Shown here in pieces: positions 22,581-32,865 of a stretch of DNA of 64,000 nucleotides. The stretch is taken from the NCBI GenBank assembly GCA_038093515.1, contig JBBPSI010000032.1, positions 109,039-173,038 of the forward strand, given 5' to 3'. Each line of letters starts with the position of its first letter. Position 1 is the stretch's first letter. The notes below the pieces were generated by a model that was given only the letters and a program-made list of their open reading frames with translations, was not told the DNA's origin and ran no database searches. Origin of the DNA: Butyriboletus loyo (taxonomy: Eukaryota > Basidiomycota > Agaricomycetes > Boletales > Boletaceae). The position numbers were made by a program, and so were the translations under genes.

Positions 22581-24903
22581 TCATGAAACGGTAGGAAAAC
22601 GGTCCTCGTAGTCTGATATGATAATGGCCTCCAAGGCGTTGACCTCCCTCACAGCCATGACGTTCTAGAATTTTCGAAAAGTAAGCATACAAGCGCGAGA
22701 CGATATATCTGCCTTACATCGACTAACTCGTTTGGCGTCGCGTTCAGCGCTAGCTGACACCACCTCGCAAGACCGGGGAGTAATCCAGCCAAACGGATCT
22801 TTACCTCGTCCTTCTCGGAGCTAGCACCCGCGTTGAGGTCTCCCGTCCTCGACTGTGCTTGCGCCTCTCCTGTGTTTGGCACATGCACAGCGCTGGCACT
22901 ATCGACAAAGACGCGAGCATGAAGACCATCCATCAATACCTCTGTCGCACGATCGAGCGCGCAGCCAAGCGCGTGGGCAAAATCCGGACCAGATAAATAA
23001 CGACGAGTCTGCGCAAGCAGCGCCTCGAACTGAGGGTCTACACACAATGTCTTCGGGTTGGGCATGCCCACGGACGGTGCGGGTTGGAGACGGGGCACGG
23101 AGTTCGACGGCGATTGCGAAGCACGGGAACTAAGATCCGATTCATGGGCATGAGAAGAGGGCGGTGTAGGGAAGGCGGCAGAGTGGGGCTTTGGGCTCTG
23201 GATCGGTATTGCGGTTGCGCGAGTCAGTCCATCGAAGGATGTTTCTAGAGGGATGAGTGGCTCAATGTTGCCGTGTGTCGATGAACGAGTTGGATCATAG
23301 AATGGAGGGGAATTTCTCACGAGAGAACAGTCGTGGACTTCGCTCTCTCGAGGTATCGAAAGAGCACCGCCTTGCGCGAGGACATGGGCAGTTGTCTCTG
23401 GCGTTGGTGGGAGGAGGGATGATAGGAACCTAGAAGAACAATTAATTAAATATTTTTTGGATGGGGTGCTAAATCATTTGCCTTGCACCCAGTTTGTTAC
23501 GTGTACCATCCATCTCCACACGTTGTCGTACATCCATGATGAGCGTGAATAGCTCGGAAGACGAAAGTTTGGTTTTGAGTGACACACTGGCCATGATAGA
23601 AAAACGTCAGTATGTGCAGCAAGGTTGGTGGAAAGCCGGAAGAGAAGATGACTGTGTGTCATGCCAACAAAACACGAAGCAGAACGCATATACCCGCATC
23701 CCATGAGCAAGCGTACCCTGTATGCAGGATGTACACACATGATAAAGCATAAATCACTTACTCATCGAATACACTCTCAACACTACCCCGCACCCTCGCA
23801 GCAACGTCTTTCCAACCCACATGTAACATCCACCAGGAAAGCGTGAGAAAGCGTATCTCTGTTTCTTCGGGGATCGCGTCTATTTTCTCGTCTTCAAGAT
23901 GTTCGTTTTCATTTTCGCCAAGAATACACGCGGGCCAGATTGCTTCTACGTCCACGATCTTGGCCATAGCCTCCCTAGCGATGATCTCGGTTAATGAGAA
24001 GTGGGGTACTCCGTCACATGCGCGCTCGGCACGATCAGAAGCCCGGACAGAATCGATGTAACGGTTTCGACCAAGCAGATTGAGTTGAACTGCTGTGAGG
24101 AGCGAGAGTAGAGTAATCGTATACAGCGTGGTCACCGTGCGTGTCAGTGCTTGAGAGGGGTTAGTCGGATGCGTACAGCCAGCAGCAAAGACAAGCGCAC
24201 CAAGGATTTTAACTTCATTCCATAGTTGAGCCCTCGTTTGCGAGCTCGTGGAAGTCACTGAATCCCCCGTACCGTGTCCATTACGGCTGAGAGAGGAGCT
24301 CGCTGATGTGATAGAATCTGACAGCTGCGCAGGAACGTCCGGTCGAGCAATGGGGCCTTCAGAGGCTGACATGTGTTCAATCCAGCTACCAGAAGTTGCT
24401 GAAGCGCGATCACCGTCGAAACCGGATCCCGAATAAGAGGAAAAAGAGACCGAGCCGGCATCCGAATGCACATCGGAGACCGAGCTCAAATCGGACACAG
24501 ATTGTGAGCGCTGTTGATTTTGTGAGGGGTGAAGCGTACGAGAGCGTGAGGCACGCGAGATGGACTGCAGCTCATTGGTGAGGGCCTCGACGTCCATGTC
24601 TTCAAGAACTTGGGAAGCAAGGGTGGGTATGAGGGCCATTATTGTAAAGCAGACATCATCATGAGTTGATTGGAAGCGTCGTCGAAGACTGTCGCCCGCG
24701 AACAACATGAGATAATCAACACGCTTGAGAACGAACAAGACGTACTTGTCTCTCGCAAGCTTGTTTCTAAGCATCTTGTCTTTCATCTCCTCTAGCCTCT
24801 CGCTGACATAGGTACTGATGGCGTAGGAACCACATAAAAATGCGGCGGACTGGAAGAGGCCCCGACGCCGTTCGTGCACATATCGCTGTATCAGGTCCAA
24901 CAT
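22581..24903 (-). CDS. PEX3: Peroxisomal biogenesis factor 3 (peroxin-3)
   Basis: PEX3 is the peroxisomal membrane anchor that recruits PEX19 with its membrane-protein cargo. Exons 24903-24746, 24688-23762, 23586-23482, 23429-22718 and 22664-22581 give 661 aa. The N-terminus has the hydrophobic anchor followed by ERLEEMKDKMLRNKLARD, then LRRRFQSTHDDVCFTIMALI and VLEDMDVEALTNELQS, the family hallmark. DVSLKTKLSSSELFTLIMDV sits in the third exon, and the C-terminal segment has LLPGLARWCQLALN. The protein is longer than the usual 370-500 aa because of Ser/Pro-rich inserts (about residues 140-210 and 430-510). The intron after exon 3 appears to use a GC donor (AG|GCAAAT); the nearby GT donor would put the downstream conserved part out of frame. 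Confidence 0.88.
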
Positions 24904-25410
24904 TGAACGCGACTCTCAGAAAGCAGCTCACGCATGCGTGTTGGCGGGTATGTTTACGTAAAGGTGATTACATAATCACACTACATACTTTCAAGTTTCA
25001 ACGACTACATATGTCAGTACTTCAGTGATGACCCTCATTTGCAGTACATGCCCAAGACTTCGTTCAATCGAACTTGTCAAGGAACCCAAGAGGTGAGTGA
25101 CCATCGAATGGAGGGACGCATGTACAGCGAGCGCCCGTAGCAAGTAGTGCTTGGATCCGTGATGAATAATAAAGACATCGAAGCGGCACATCCTGACGCA
25201 CATCTTCATCTCAGTCAATAGCTCAAGGTACATATAAACTTCCTCAATGACCATTGAGTGAATATCCTCCCGAGTTCGATCATGGGTGAGATAATCAGGA
25301 CTTGTATTAGCAATGCTGCCGCAAGGCTACACGGACTCAAAGAACTGGTCAATGTCCACGTAACCACAGTTCAGCACGGTATCTACATACATTGCGTTGA
25401 ATCACTTGAA
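24904..25410. other. Gap between PEX3 and the first WD40 gene
   Basis: The right half (about 25.2-25.4 kb) resembles the DNA downstream of the other WD40 copies (42.1-42.8 and 47.64-47.78 kb), so it belongs to the duplicated unit. No intact gene was found. Confidence 0.35.
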
Positions 25411-27590
25411 TCAATGTGTCCCATCCCCTATACCAGAGCGAAGACATAGTATCCACGCGGGGAACGTGATCGAAAGCCTGAGGGTAGCCATGCCTGATTC
25501 TTGTTGATGCTGGTCTACCGTGAGCGTAACAACACAGGCTTGAGGAAAGTACGCGCACCATTAGATGGACCCCCCCGGCGGAATGATGAGATGCATCATC
25601 TACTTGTTGCGCCTGACAGGAAACGAGATATCGTGATATAGTCCATAACAACCAGAAAAAGACGCACTGGGTCCGCCTCTATTGGATCTACAGGACCCTT
25701 TCCACTATGAGAAGAATCTTTTTTCGGATGTCTGGGATCAGCAGCCTTGGCGCGCGATTTTGGCTGTAAAATTCGATGAGTCCCTGCATATGAACTCAAA
25801 GACAAACGAACCTGTTGTTTTACAACGGGTTTCGCGACCGCTCGCTATCATGATATGTCAGGCGCCCCGCATCTGTTGATCTATCAAAGAAGAGCACTCA
25901 CTCGTACACGCTGACCCGCAGCCACCCTCGAAGGTCCTTCATTCGGGGCATTCACTCTTGCTGATGACTGGGAAGGATCAGCAGGCCGAGGTGATTTTCC
26001 AGAACGTCGATCGGGCTCGTGAGAAGTCGGGTCCTTGTTACTGTTCTTGATGCTTGTCTGTAGCCACTTTTTAAACTTACGAAGGCCTAGGGATGCCTCA
26101 ACAGTGTTACGATGTTCCTCTGGAGGGTAGGTTACTGGTGAAGCATCTGCCGAGTGTGGTGCGGCACGGGACGCACCGAGTGGCGGTACCTCGTCCTCGC
26201 GATGATGGACAGATGATGGCGATGACGGTGGCTTCAGCAGCGTCAATCGGAAAGAATAAAAGAACGTAGTGATCACCAACCTCATCATAATTGAACTGAG
26301 CAGCCGGCGTGCCCGATGTTACCTCGACCTACGTCAGCGTCAGAACTCACTTTGAGGGGGAAAGGGATGAATTGATACCTCGAGGAGATCACTATCTCCC
26401 TCTCTGTTATGGGTCTTGGACTCAATTGTACTGGATTTCCCAGGTTCTTCCTCAGGCTGGTGTACGTGCACAGTGGAGTCAGTGCAACTCCTTGATGACA
26501 GAATGAAAATCCTACCAGGGTGGGATCAGGTGGTGGTTGTTCCTCACCAGGAGATGTCTAATGTAGCCTGTCAATGCGAGAGATAGAATGTGGAATGCGT
26601 GAATAATTACATGGAATGGACCATACAGCTCTGGAAGAATATCTCCAAGGTTACGTATGGTGATTTTCCCATCACGTCGTCCAGTCGCCAGATAACTACT
26701 ATCCAAAGAGATGGCGACTGAGAATATGGCTTCGCTGTCCTCAATGACGGGGTGAATGTGAAAGAGAGTCGATGAGTCCAGGAACGAGATGAAAGGGCCT
26801 GCATAGGTAGCAATAAATTTGCCGTTGGCTGCTAGCACAATCGACTGGACTTTTCCACCACTGAGAACCTGGGATTCGATAAGCTGAGACCCCGTGGATG
26901 GATCGAAAGACTTGATTGTGCTGTCGTCTCCAGATGCAACAAAAATGTGTTGGCCGTCGTTTGACCAGGCAAGGGGAGTGACTGCACTGAGTGGTGATGT
27001 GGTGACCTTGATATTAATGAGCTCGTCGCCGCTGCGGCTGTCAAAGACACGGATCGGGCCACTATAGCAGGCAGTGGCGATATGCTCGCCACTCGGGGAG
27101 AATCTGATTCCATTAATCCCATTGTCATGTCGGAGTGGGCCGATGAGTCTCTCCCCACTTGTGATGCTCCAGACACTCGCTGTGCCATCAGGGAGTCCAG
27201 TCCCACTGGCAAACCTAGTCGAATCTGAAGAGACATCGACTGTACCCACCCAGTTTCCGCCCTCCACGTCGATGACCCTTTCATGCATTTCTGCGTCCCA
27301 TACACTCGCCCCACTCTCGGTTCCACATACTATCCGCTTGTGATCCCTAGACACACAAACGGCGTTCAAGTTCATTACCGTTTGTTTTCCCACCTCTTCA
27401 CCGTCTGCGAGTCGCCATCGTCGAATCCCATCGCTGCCGCCCAAGAGATGCATTCCGTCAGGCTGGAATGCGACCCCCAACACTCCATCAAGGCTAGCGG
27501 TGCCAAGTACTATTGTTGGGTCTTACTAAACTGTCAACATCGCACCATTACTCCTCGGAGCTGCTACGCACCGGTCTTTGTCGACGACAT
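25411..27590 (-). CDS. WD40 repeat protein with conserved basic tail, paralogue W1 (563 aa)
   Basis: Ten exons: 27590-27572, 27509-26611, 26557-26516, 26450-26379, 26328-26281, 26231-25902, 25844-25812, 25763-25668, 25612-25559 and 25509-25411. The first intron is in phase 1, all others in phase 0. Residues 1 to about 306 are a beta-propeller of about seven blades (motifs GGSDGIRRW, CGTESGASVWD, ATGRRDGKITIRNLG). The rest is a disordered tail rich in Ser, Pro, Lys and Arg. It ends in a hydrophobic segment, LRLSITFPAWILCLRSG, and the closing residues DGTH, which all paralogues share. There is no F-box, NACHT or kinase domain. WD40 propellers usually act as interaction scaffolds; the partner is unknown. 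The splice signals and frame agree across three copies, which supports the model strongly. Confidence 0.75.
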
Positions 27591-27699
27591 TCTCACAGGT
27601 GATACACGGTCGTTGGCTTCGAAGGATGAAAGAACGAAGTGTTTTGGTTTACTCGGGGTGCACAAAGTTGCTCTGTAAACACGTTTCCATATTCTCAAT

Positions 27700-28950
27700 A
27701 TGGGTTTGTTGATGCACCTCGCGCTGATTCCTACTCGGATCCCAGCTAGGTGTCCTCGTTGCGACGACCAGGCCACAGTCGACATCGGCAAAACCTTCCC
27801 TCGTTGCTGAGCGTAGTCTTACCCCGGAACTTGCGAGTACTCGTCATATCTTGGTTATAGGGCCCGGTGTACGATGAGTGTATTCAATCCGCACGAGACC
27901 CACTCGAGACATACCGCACACGAGGCACGTAGGCATTCTACGTCGCCCTCGAAAAGGGGAACTCATACTCGAGAAGGATTCTTCCCACAAGATGGGTGGC
28001 GAATGTATGTTAGCTCACAACCCGAGCCTGGACCGCGTCACATTCACGTTCATATAGGGCAGGCCGGTTTATTCGCGCTCGTTGCCATAGACGTCGGACG
28101 GGTAGACGTCGCAGACGCACGTAGATGTGTCTCCGGGGCTCGAACGGTTGCACTAGCACACAAGCCTCGTCGACACCAGCAATTGCACCCTCAATGACGA
28201 GTTCCCGCATTTACCATGGGTATACAGCGTCACAGATACCCGCATAGAAGCCACAGAAACGCTAGAGGACTGCTGTCGAGTACTATACTGAGTTTTTTGA
28301 GGTGTGTGCTACCACTGCGGTATGACGGCTAATACGATCATGTGCACGTCGTGTTCCCATTCGTTCCTTTCCAAGGCGAGATTGAGACGTGCCTTGTTTC
28401 GGTATTCTGACGAGCAGGCAAGGTTGACAACCCGGTTTACGAATTCACGTAGTACTTTGACCGCCGTCCAAGGCTGGCTCGGGCTGGCGGACATTTACGT
28501 GACGTGTAACTGGTAGGTTTCCGTCCCTCGTGATGATCGACGTTGATGAGCTGACCAGACACGAATACTCCACTCGCTGATGCACGCCCTCTTGTTCGCA
28601 CCACGTAACTCGTTCTACGGCCTGCAAGTGATAGGAACGGCCAACTTGACGGCAATTGCGCTCTCGATCAACATGTTCCTTATAGTGGTCGATACGACCG
28701 ACTGCGACGGTGGTCCAAAGTGCTCGCTTGACTCGGGCCGATTATCACCAAGGAAAAACAGTCTTGGGACTCAGCATCTCCACAAACGACGACGGCTCAA
28801 AGTCGGAGGATTGGCTGCGGTACGTTCCCTCATCCCCTGAGCAACCAATATGGACATGTGGATCAACATTCACACTAAATATGTGCGCCCACTTTGGATG
28901 AGTTGGAAATGAATCAAATCACATTTCTGGTCGATCAATGAGGTCTAATG
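27700..28950 (-). pseudogene. Relic R1, unknown gene upstream of W1
   Basis: The segment aligns by eye with 40.2-41.3 kb (R2), 44.9-45.5 kb (R3) and 46.98-47.66 kb (R4). In R2 a stretch of about 50 codons reads LVTRGVNVRQLGPALDVGVE and continues with DVKVLSEFVNGVVYLA; in R1 the same region is interrupted by frameshifts, although RHVNVRQPEPALD and VNLACSSEYRNKARLNL survive. No start, full exon set or known domain could be established. The sequence lies on the same strand as the WD40 gene, immediately upstream, so it was part of the unit that was copied. Confidence 0.35.
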
Positions 28951-29628
28951 GCTCCAGTATGAGCCATCGGTTCGAGTGGCTTGGACGGCTATGCTATGTG
29001 TGTTACTACGGCCAGATCCAAAACGTCAGACTGCTTTCGCCCGTGCATCTAGTATCCTTGCTAGCCGCGTCACAAGTGGATTGTGTCGGCGGTTTCCGAT
29101 CATTTGTTCGGTTCAAGTTTCGAAACCATTCCCGGGGTCCAGCTGGGTACTTCCGAGACGAACTCCGCAGCATAGCCAGTAAATGCCATCAGTAAACCCC
29201 AAACTTGGTAGACAGTGGTATCCGAAACTGTAAATTTTGTGTGTGCAGGTCACTAGCTTGTCATCGCATCGTTCAACGGTCCTGCGGGAGCAGTTCGATC
29301 GGGGTATTAATTTTCAATGACCGGAGGGCTTTGTGTCGAATGTCGAACCTGTGCTCAATCTTTCTCGTCCGACTCGCTGTCGATATTCCACCATCATTAC
29401 GGTAGATGTGCCGGAATAGAAGGTCTCAGATTTCTCACCGAGGGCGACCAAAACGGGCTCGAAATCAACCCGAGCGTGGCGAGATCTTTCTCGGCTGCCT
29501 ACTATCGCCACGTCCCCGCCTCCACCCCCCCGCCTCAATTTTCCGAGCCTCTCCCGAGCTACCGTCGTCCCGAGCTCAAGTTGACATCGTCTGCAAGGGT
29601 GGGCTATCCTCGCTTTCCCTAGTAGCAC
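28951..29628. other. Intergenic upstream of the membrane protein gene
   Basis: The left edge shares a short run (GAGTTGGAAATG) with 41.22 and 46.05 kb, marking the end of the WD40 unit. The rest is unique and should hold the promoter of the gene starting at 29629; pyrimidine-rich DNA lies at 29.51-29.57 kb. The minus-strand frame 29739-29314 crosses this region, but it overlaps the gene and has no motif. Confidence 0.4.
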
Positions 29629-30932
29629 ATGTCCGACACTCCAGCCCAGTTCTCCGCAGAACAAGCATGGCTCTCCGGCGCACTCATCACTGGAATGGGC
29701 TACGGTATCGTCACGGCCCTTTTCTGGCTCTGCTTTCATGCCCTCTGGAATCGACTCAAACGCAAAGACACGAGTTATAGACGAAACCTCTTCTTCCTGC
29801 TCTATGTCTGCGTCCAGTTCGTGTTTGGATCCCTCTTCCTTGGGTCCAACTCAAAGTTCACGCAATTGGCGTTTGTCAATTATCGTGGGTTCCCTGGAGG
29901 TCCGAGTGCGTATGAGGAGCAGATGTTTTCGATCGGTGTCGATGAGATTGCGAACGTATCCTATGTCCTTGCGAATTGGCTCGCCGACTCATTGCTGGTA
30001 TGGCTCTCCGTCCGCGTTAAGTGGCCGAAAGTATGCTCACACATTGATCATGACAACGGGGTATGTTAGATCTGGCGGTGTGTCATCATCTATAGGGATT
30101 TCGGTACTCTCTCATGGCGCATCGTGCTTGTCATCACGGGCGCCATGCAACTAGCGTCCTATGGTGGGTATCGTGATTCATCCATACTCACCTCGGACGT
30201 TCTCTAACCTCAACTGTCACACCCTTCCACACAGTGCTAGGGATTTTTTTCCTCAAACAGATATCTTCGCCATCATCATCCCCCTACAATAATGCTGGTC
30301 GTTCCATCAATTGGACCTTTCCCTACTTTTGTGTCTCCCTCGCCATCAATATCGTCGTCACACTTCTCATCGTTATCCGATTGTTGCTCTACCGACGCAC
30401 CATGGTCCGATTACTCGGACCAGGTCATGCGACGGAGTGTACGACAGTCGTCGCAGTGCTCGTCGAGTCCGCAGCAGTCTATGCCACCTTTTCACTCTTA
30501 TTCTTAATCCCGTTTGCGTTGAACAATCCTGTCTCTTACGCATTCCTACAAGTCCTCGGGGAAGCTCAAGTAAGTCACTCGGTCGCCTCTTGGTCGAGGG
30601 GGGATTCACTTTTGGTTTCTGGTGCTCATTGCACTTTTGCTGCGGGCTTCTAGTTAATCGCACCGCTATTGATTATTTATCGAGAAGCGCAGGGAAAGGG
30701 GTGGATCAGTTGTGCATCGTTGGCGGGTTCGTCGGTCGCCGTTGGCGATCACGATATTCGTGTCGGACGGTTCACCGACATTCAGTTCGTGTCGGACGTA
30801 TCTCAATCGCAATCGGGAGGCACGCGTACGTTGGAGTTCGCATCGAAGCAGGATTCATCAGGACATGTGGCTCTGGATGTGGAGGAGATGAGTAGAAATG
30901 GTCGAGAGGACATCGAGTTGCGCGAGTTGTGA
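29629..30932 (+). CDS. Seven-helix fungal membrane protein (358 aa)
   Basis: Four exons, 29629-29997, 30070-30163, 30235-30569 and 30654-30932, have canonical GT-AG introns of 71-84 bases and keep the frame. About seven hydrophobic segments are visible, beginning with ALITGMGYGIVTALFWLCFH, then NLFFLLYVCVQFVFGSLFLG, VLVITGAMQLASYVLGIFFL, FPYFCVSLAINIVVTLLIVI and others. The soluble tail of about 80 residues is Ser/Asp/Glu-rich. The N-terminus before the first helix is short. This architecture is common in agaricomycete membrane proteins of unknown function, sometimes compared to receptors; no ligand or G-protein motif can be claimed. The gene appears intact. Confidence 0.75.
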
Positions 30933-30954
30933 GGTGGCGTGCGTCGTCCGTCTA

Positions 30955-31450
30955 TTTATGGACAACCCTGTTTTTTTTTTCTTTGCTTGCTTTACTCTGC
31001 CAAGTGTTGTCGTTGTATTCTTCACATTTCTACGTAGACTCCCTGACAATCAACAAGGAAACTTGATATTTTGTCTGTAGCTATGTCATGGATCTTGAAG
31101 TGGCCAAGCAAACCTGCCAAGACTATCCGGTTCGCGCCGTTCCCAGTCGCCGTCGTGATTGTTGTCGCTCGAGGGCTATATCAACACCACTTGCAAAGAC
31201 AGAAAGTAGTATGCCCACGACTTCGAGACAGTGCGGGTGATGATGATAACTAGGTGGCAGGAAAGGAATCGACCCCCCAGCGATCATTCCTCGATCACAT
31301 GCGCGATCGTCCGGGCTGGCTGGTACGTTATTGGCGTAGAGATCATTCACATAATCAGCCTGATCATCCGAAAAGCGTTGGACGGGTCTGCTGTACCAGA
31401 GGGCAACATGTCATGTTTCCGAAAGTACGTATGCACTGGACGAACTAGCC
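30955..31450 (+). repeat. Inverted copy partner of 46.60-46.98 kb
   Basis: The T-rich run, the motif GTTGTCGTTG and the segment CTCCCTGACAATCAAC at 30.96-31.05 kb occur as the reverse complement at about 46.90-46.98 kb. Both copies then continue, after different spacing, to a piece encoding AGWYVIGVEIIHIISLIIRK here and PGWYVAGEEVILEVSLDIRK on the minus strand of the other copy. The shared protein pattern suggests a coding ancestor of unknown family. Neither copy has a clear start or exon set. Confidence 0.45.
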
Positions 31451-32316
31451 CGCGTAGGGGACGATACTGAGTTGGTAATCTCCCGGCTATTATGTATGTA
31501 CTTCTCCGAACGGCGAGGTGAACCTGAGCCCGTCGATAACGGTACACGCCGAATCTACGCCCCTGGACACGTGCATGATTTCCTATAACTTACGTCCGGG
31601 GGGCTCACAAGCGTTGTGCGGTGTTTCATTCGAATAACCGGTAGGTGGTGAGCGTGAAACTTGGAACCCATCAAGATGCGACGATGGTCTGTTGACGAGG
31701 GTGATGGAAAGTGTTTCCCCACCCCAGGCCCCTTGAAAGGGTCCTCATTTAGCACCTCCCAGGGTTTCCTGATAAAGAAGAGAGGTAAAGTTTTGGTCGT
31801 CGATGTAGTGGTTTGCCTGTAAAATCGTACTGTCCAGGGAGAGAGAGAGATCAAGGGCATACCCTGCAAGAGGAGCGCCAAAACTGAGTTCACTGAAAAC
31901 ATGTCGGAGACTGTATGAGCATGAGGCATATACACTGCACCGAGGCTGTACATGATAGTTTACTCACCAGCCTTACATAGCAACATGTCGAGGACTTGCG
32001 TTAGATCGATTTCGATAGTGCCTATCAGCTGACGAAGGCTCGACGTTTCTTTTTGTTGGGGTTTTTACGGATGAATCGGAGGGCAGTTCCAGGTTACCTC
32101 AAGGACACATGTTGACGTATTCATTAGCGAACCTTGGCGAGGTGCGGGCCGCATAAAGTCCACTTGATCGTGCGTATACGATCGAAGAACTGAGCTGTTC
32201 AAGTTACCAGACGTGTTACACACGCATGTAAAATGGTTCAAAGCCAGAACGTCATATGCTCCCAAAATATTGTCTGTGACGGACAACAAAGATCAGATAA
32301 CAGTTTTGTGTAGCCC
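31451..32316. other. Intergenic, no gene recognised
   Basis: A minus-strand frame of 132 codons (31953-31555) is open but without motif, and its lower part is disrupted by low-complexity GA-rich DNA (31.84 kb). Nothing else could be supported. Confidence 0.35.
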
Positions 32317-32399
32317 GGCCATCGTAAACTTCGAATCCTGTAGAGGCGCATAGTAACCGCTTGACTGCTCTACCGCAGAGTTATGATTGGACGATGGCC
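32317..32399 (-). other. tRNA-like element with a 9-bp closing stem
   Basis: GGCCATCGT and ACGATGGCC at the two ends are exact reverse complements, 83 bases apart in total. On the minus strand the interior has a D-arm-like ACTCTGCGGTAGAGCA and a TTCGAA run at the place of the T-loop. However, neither an anticodon stem nor a T stem pairs well. It could be a degenerate tRNA, a tRNA-derived repeat or chance. Confidence 0.3.
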
Positions 32400-32818
32400 A
32401 GCAAATGAGGAAGATTCAGCTGGTTCATTCTGACGCCGGTTCTTTCTGGATGATCCGTGATAAGAAGCAGACGCGGCTCCAACGAGGCGTCTTTTTTGAC
32501 CCGTTGGGGCCGGACCCGCTCCATCCACCCGCCCTCCAAAGGAATCATTTTCTTCTGATCGATGAGTTAGACTCAGATCCTGCGTCGAGCTCGACATTCT
32601 TTGGAACGATATCCTACTTCCGAATCCAGACTCTTCGTAGCCGTGTGATCGATATAGGTCGATGAATGATCGCTACCTTGTTCTTGGCACCCGTTCTTTC
32701 TCCCCGTAAACCGCATTGTCTCCGCATAGTAATAATGCCTCGTTCGCTTATTGCTGCTCTGAGATCTGTGGCTGTGTGACGTGTTCCAAAAAGGGGCGAT
32801 GATTATGGGGTCTGGTGA

Positions 32819-32825
32819 TATAAAG
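32819..32825 (+). promoter_or_regulatory. TATA box of acetyl-CoA synthetase
   Basis: TATAAAG lies 41 bases before the start codon at 32866, in otherwise mixed sequence. It implies a short 5' leader. Confidence 0.5.
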
Positions 32826-32865
32826 CCAACCACGAGATCAGTCGATTCATCATCTTCCCGCCATC

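Noticed and set aside
25411..27590. NLR-type (HET/NACHT-WD40) immune-like gene
   Set aside because: No P-loop, HET or other effector domain lies upstream in frame; the short first exon with its own ATG is conserved in all copies, so the proteins start just before the propeller.
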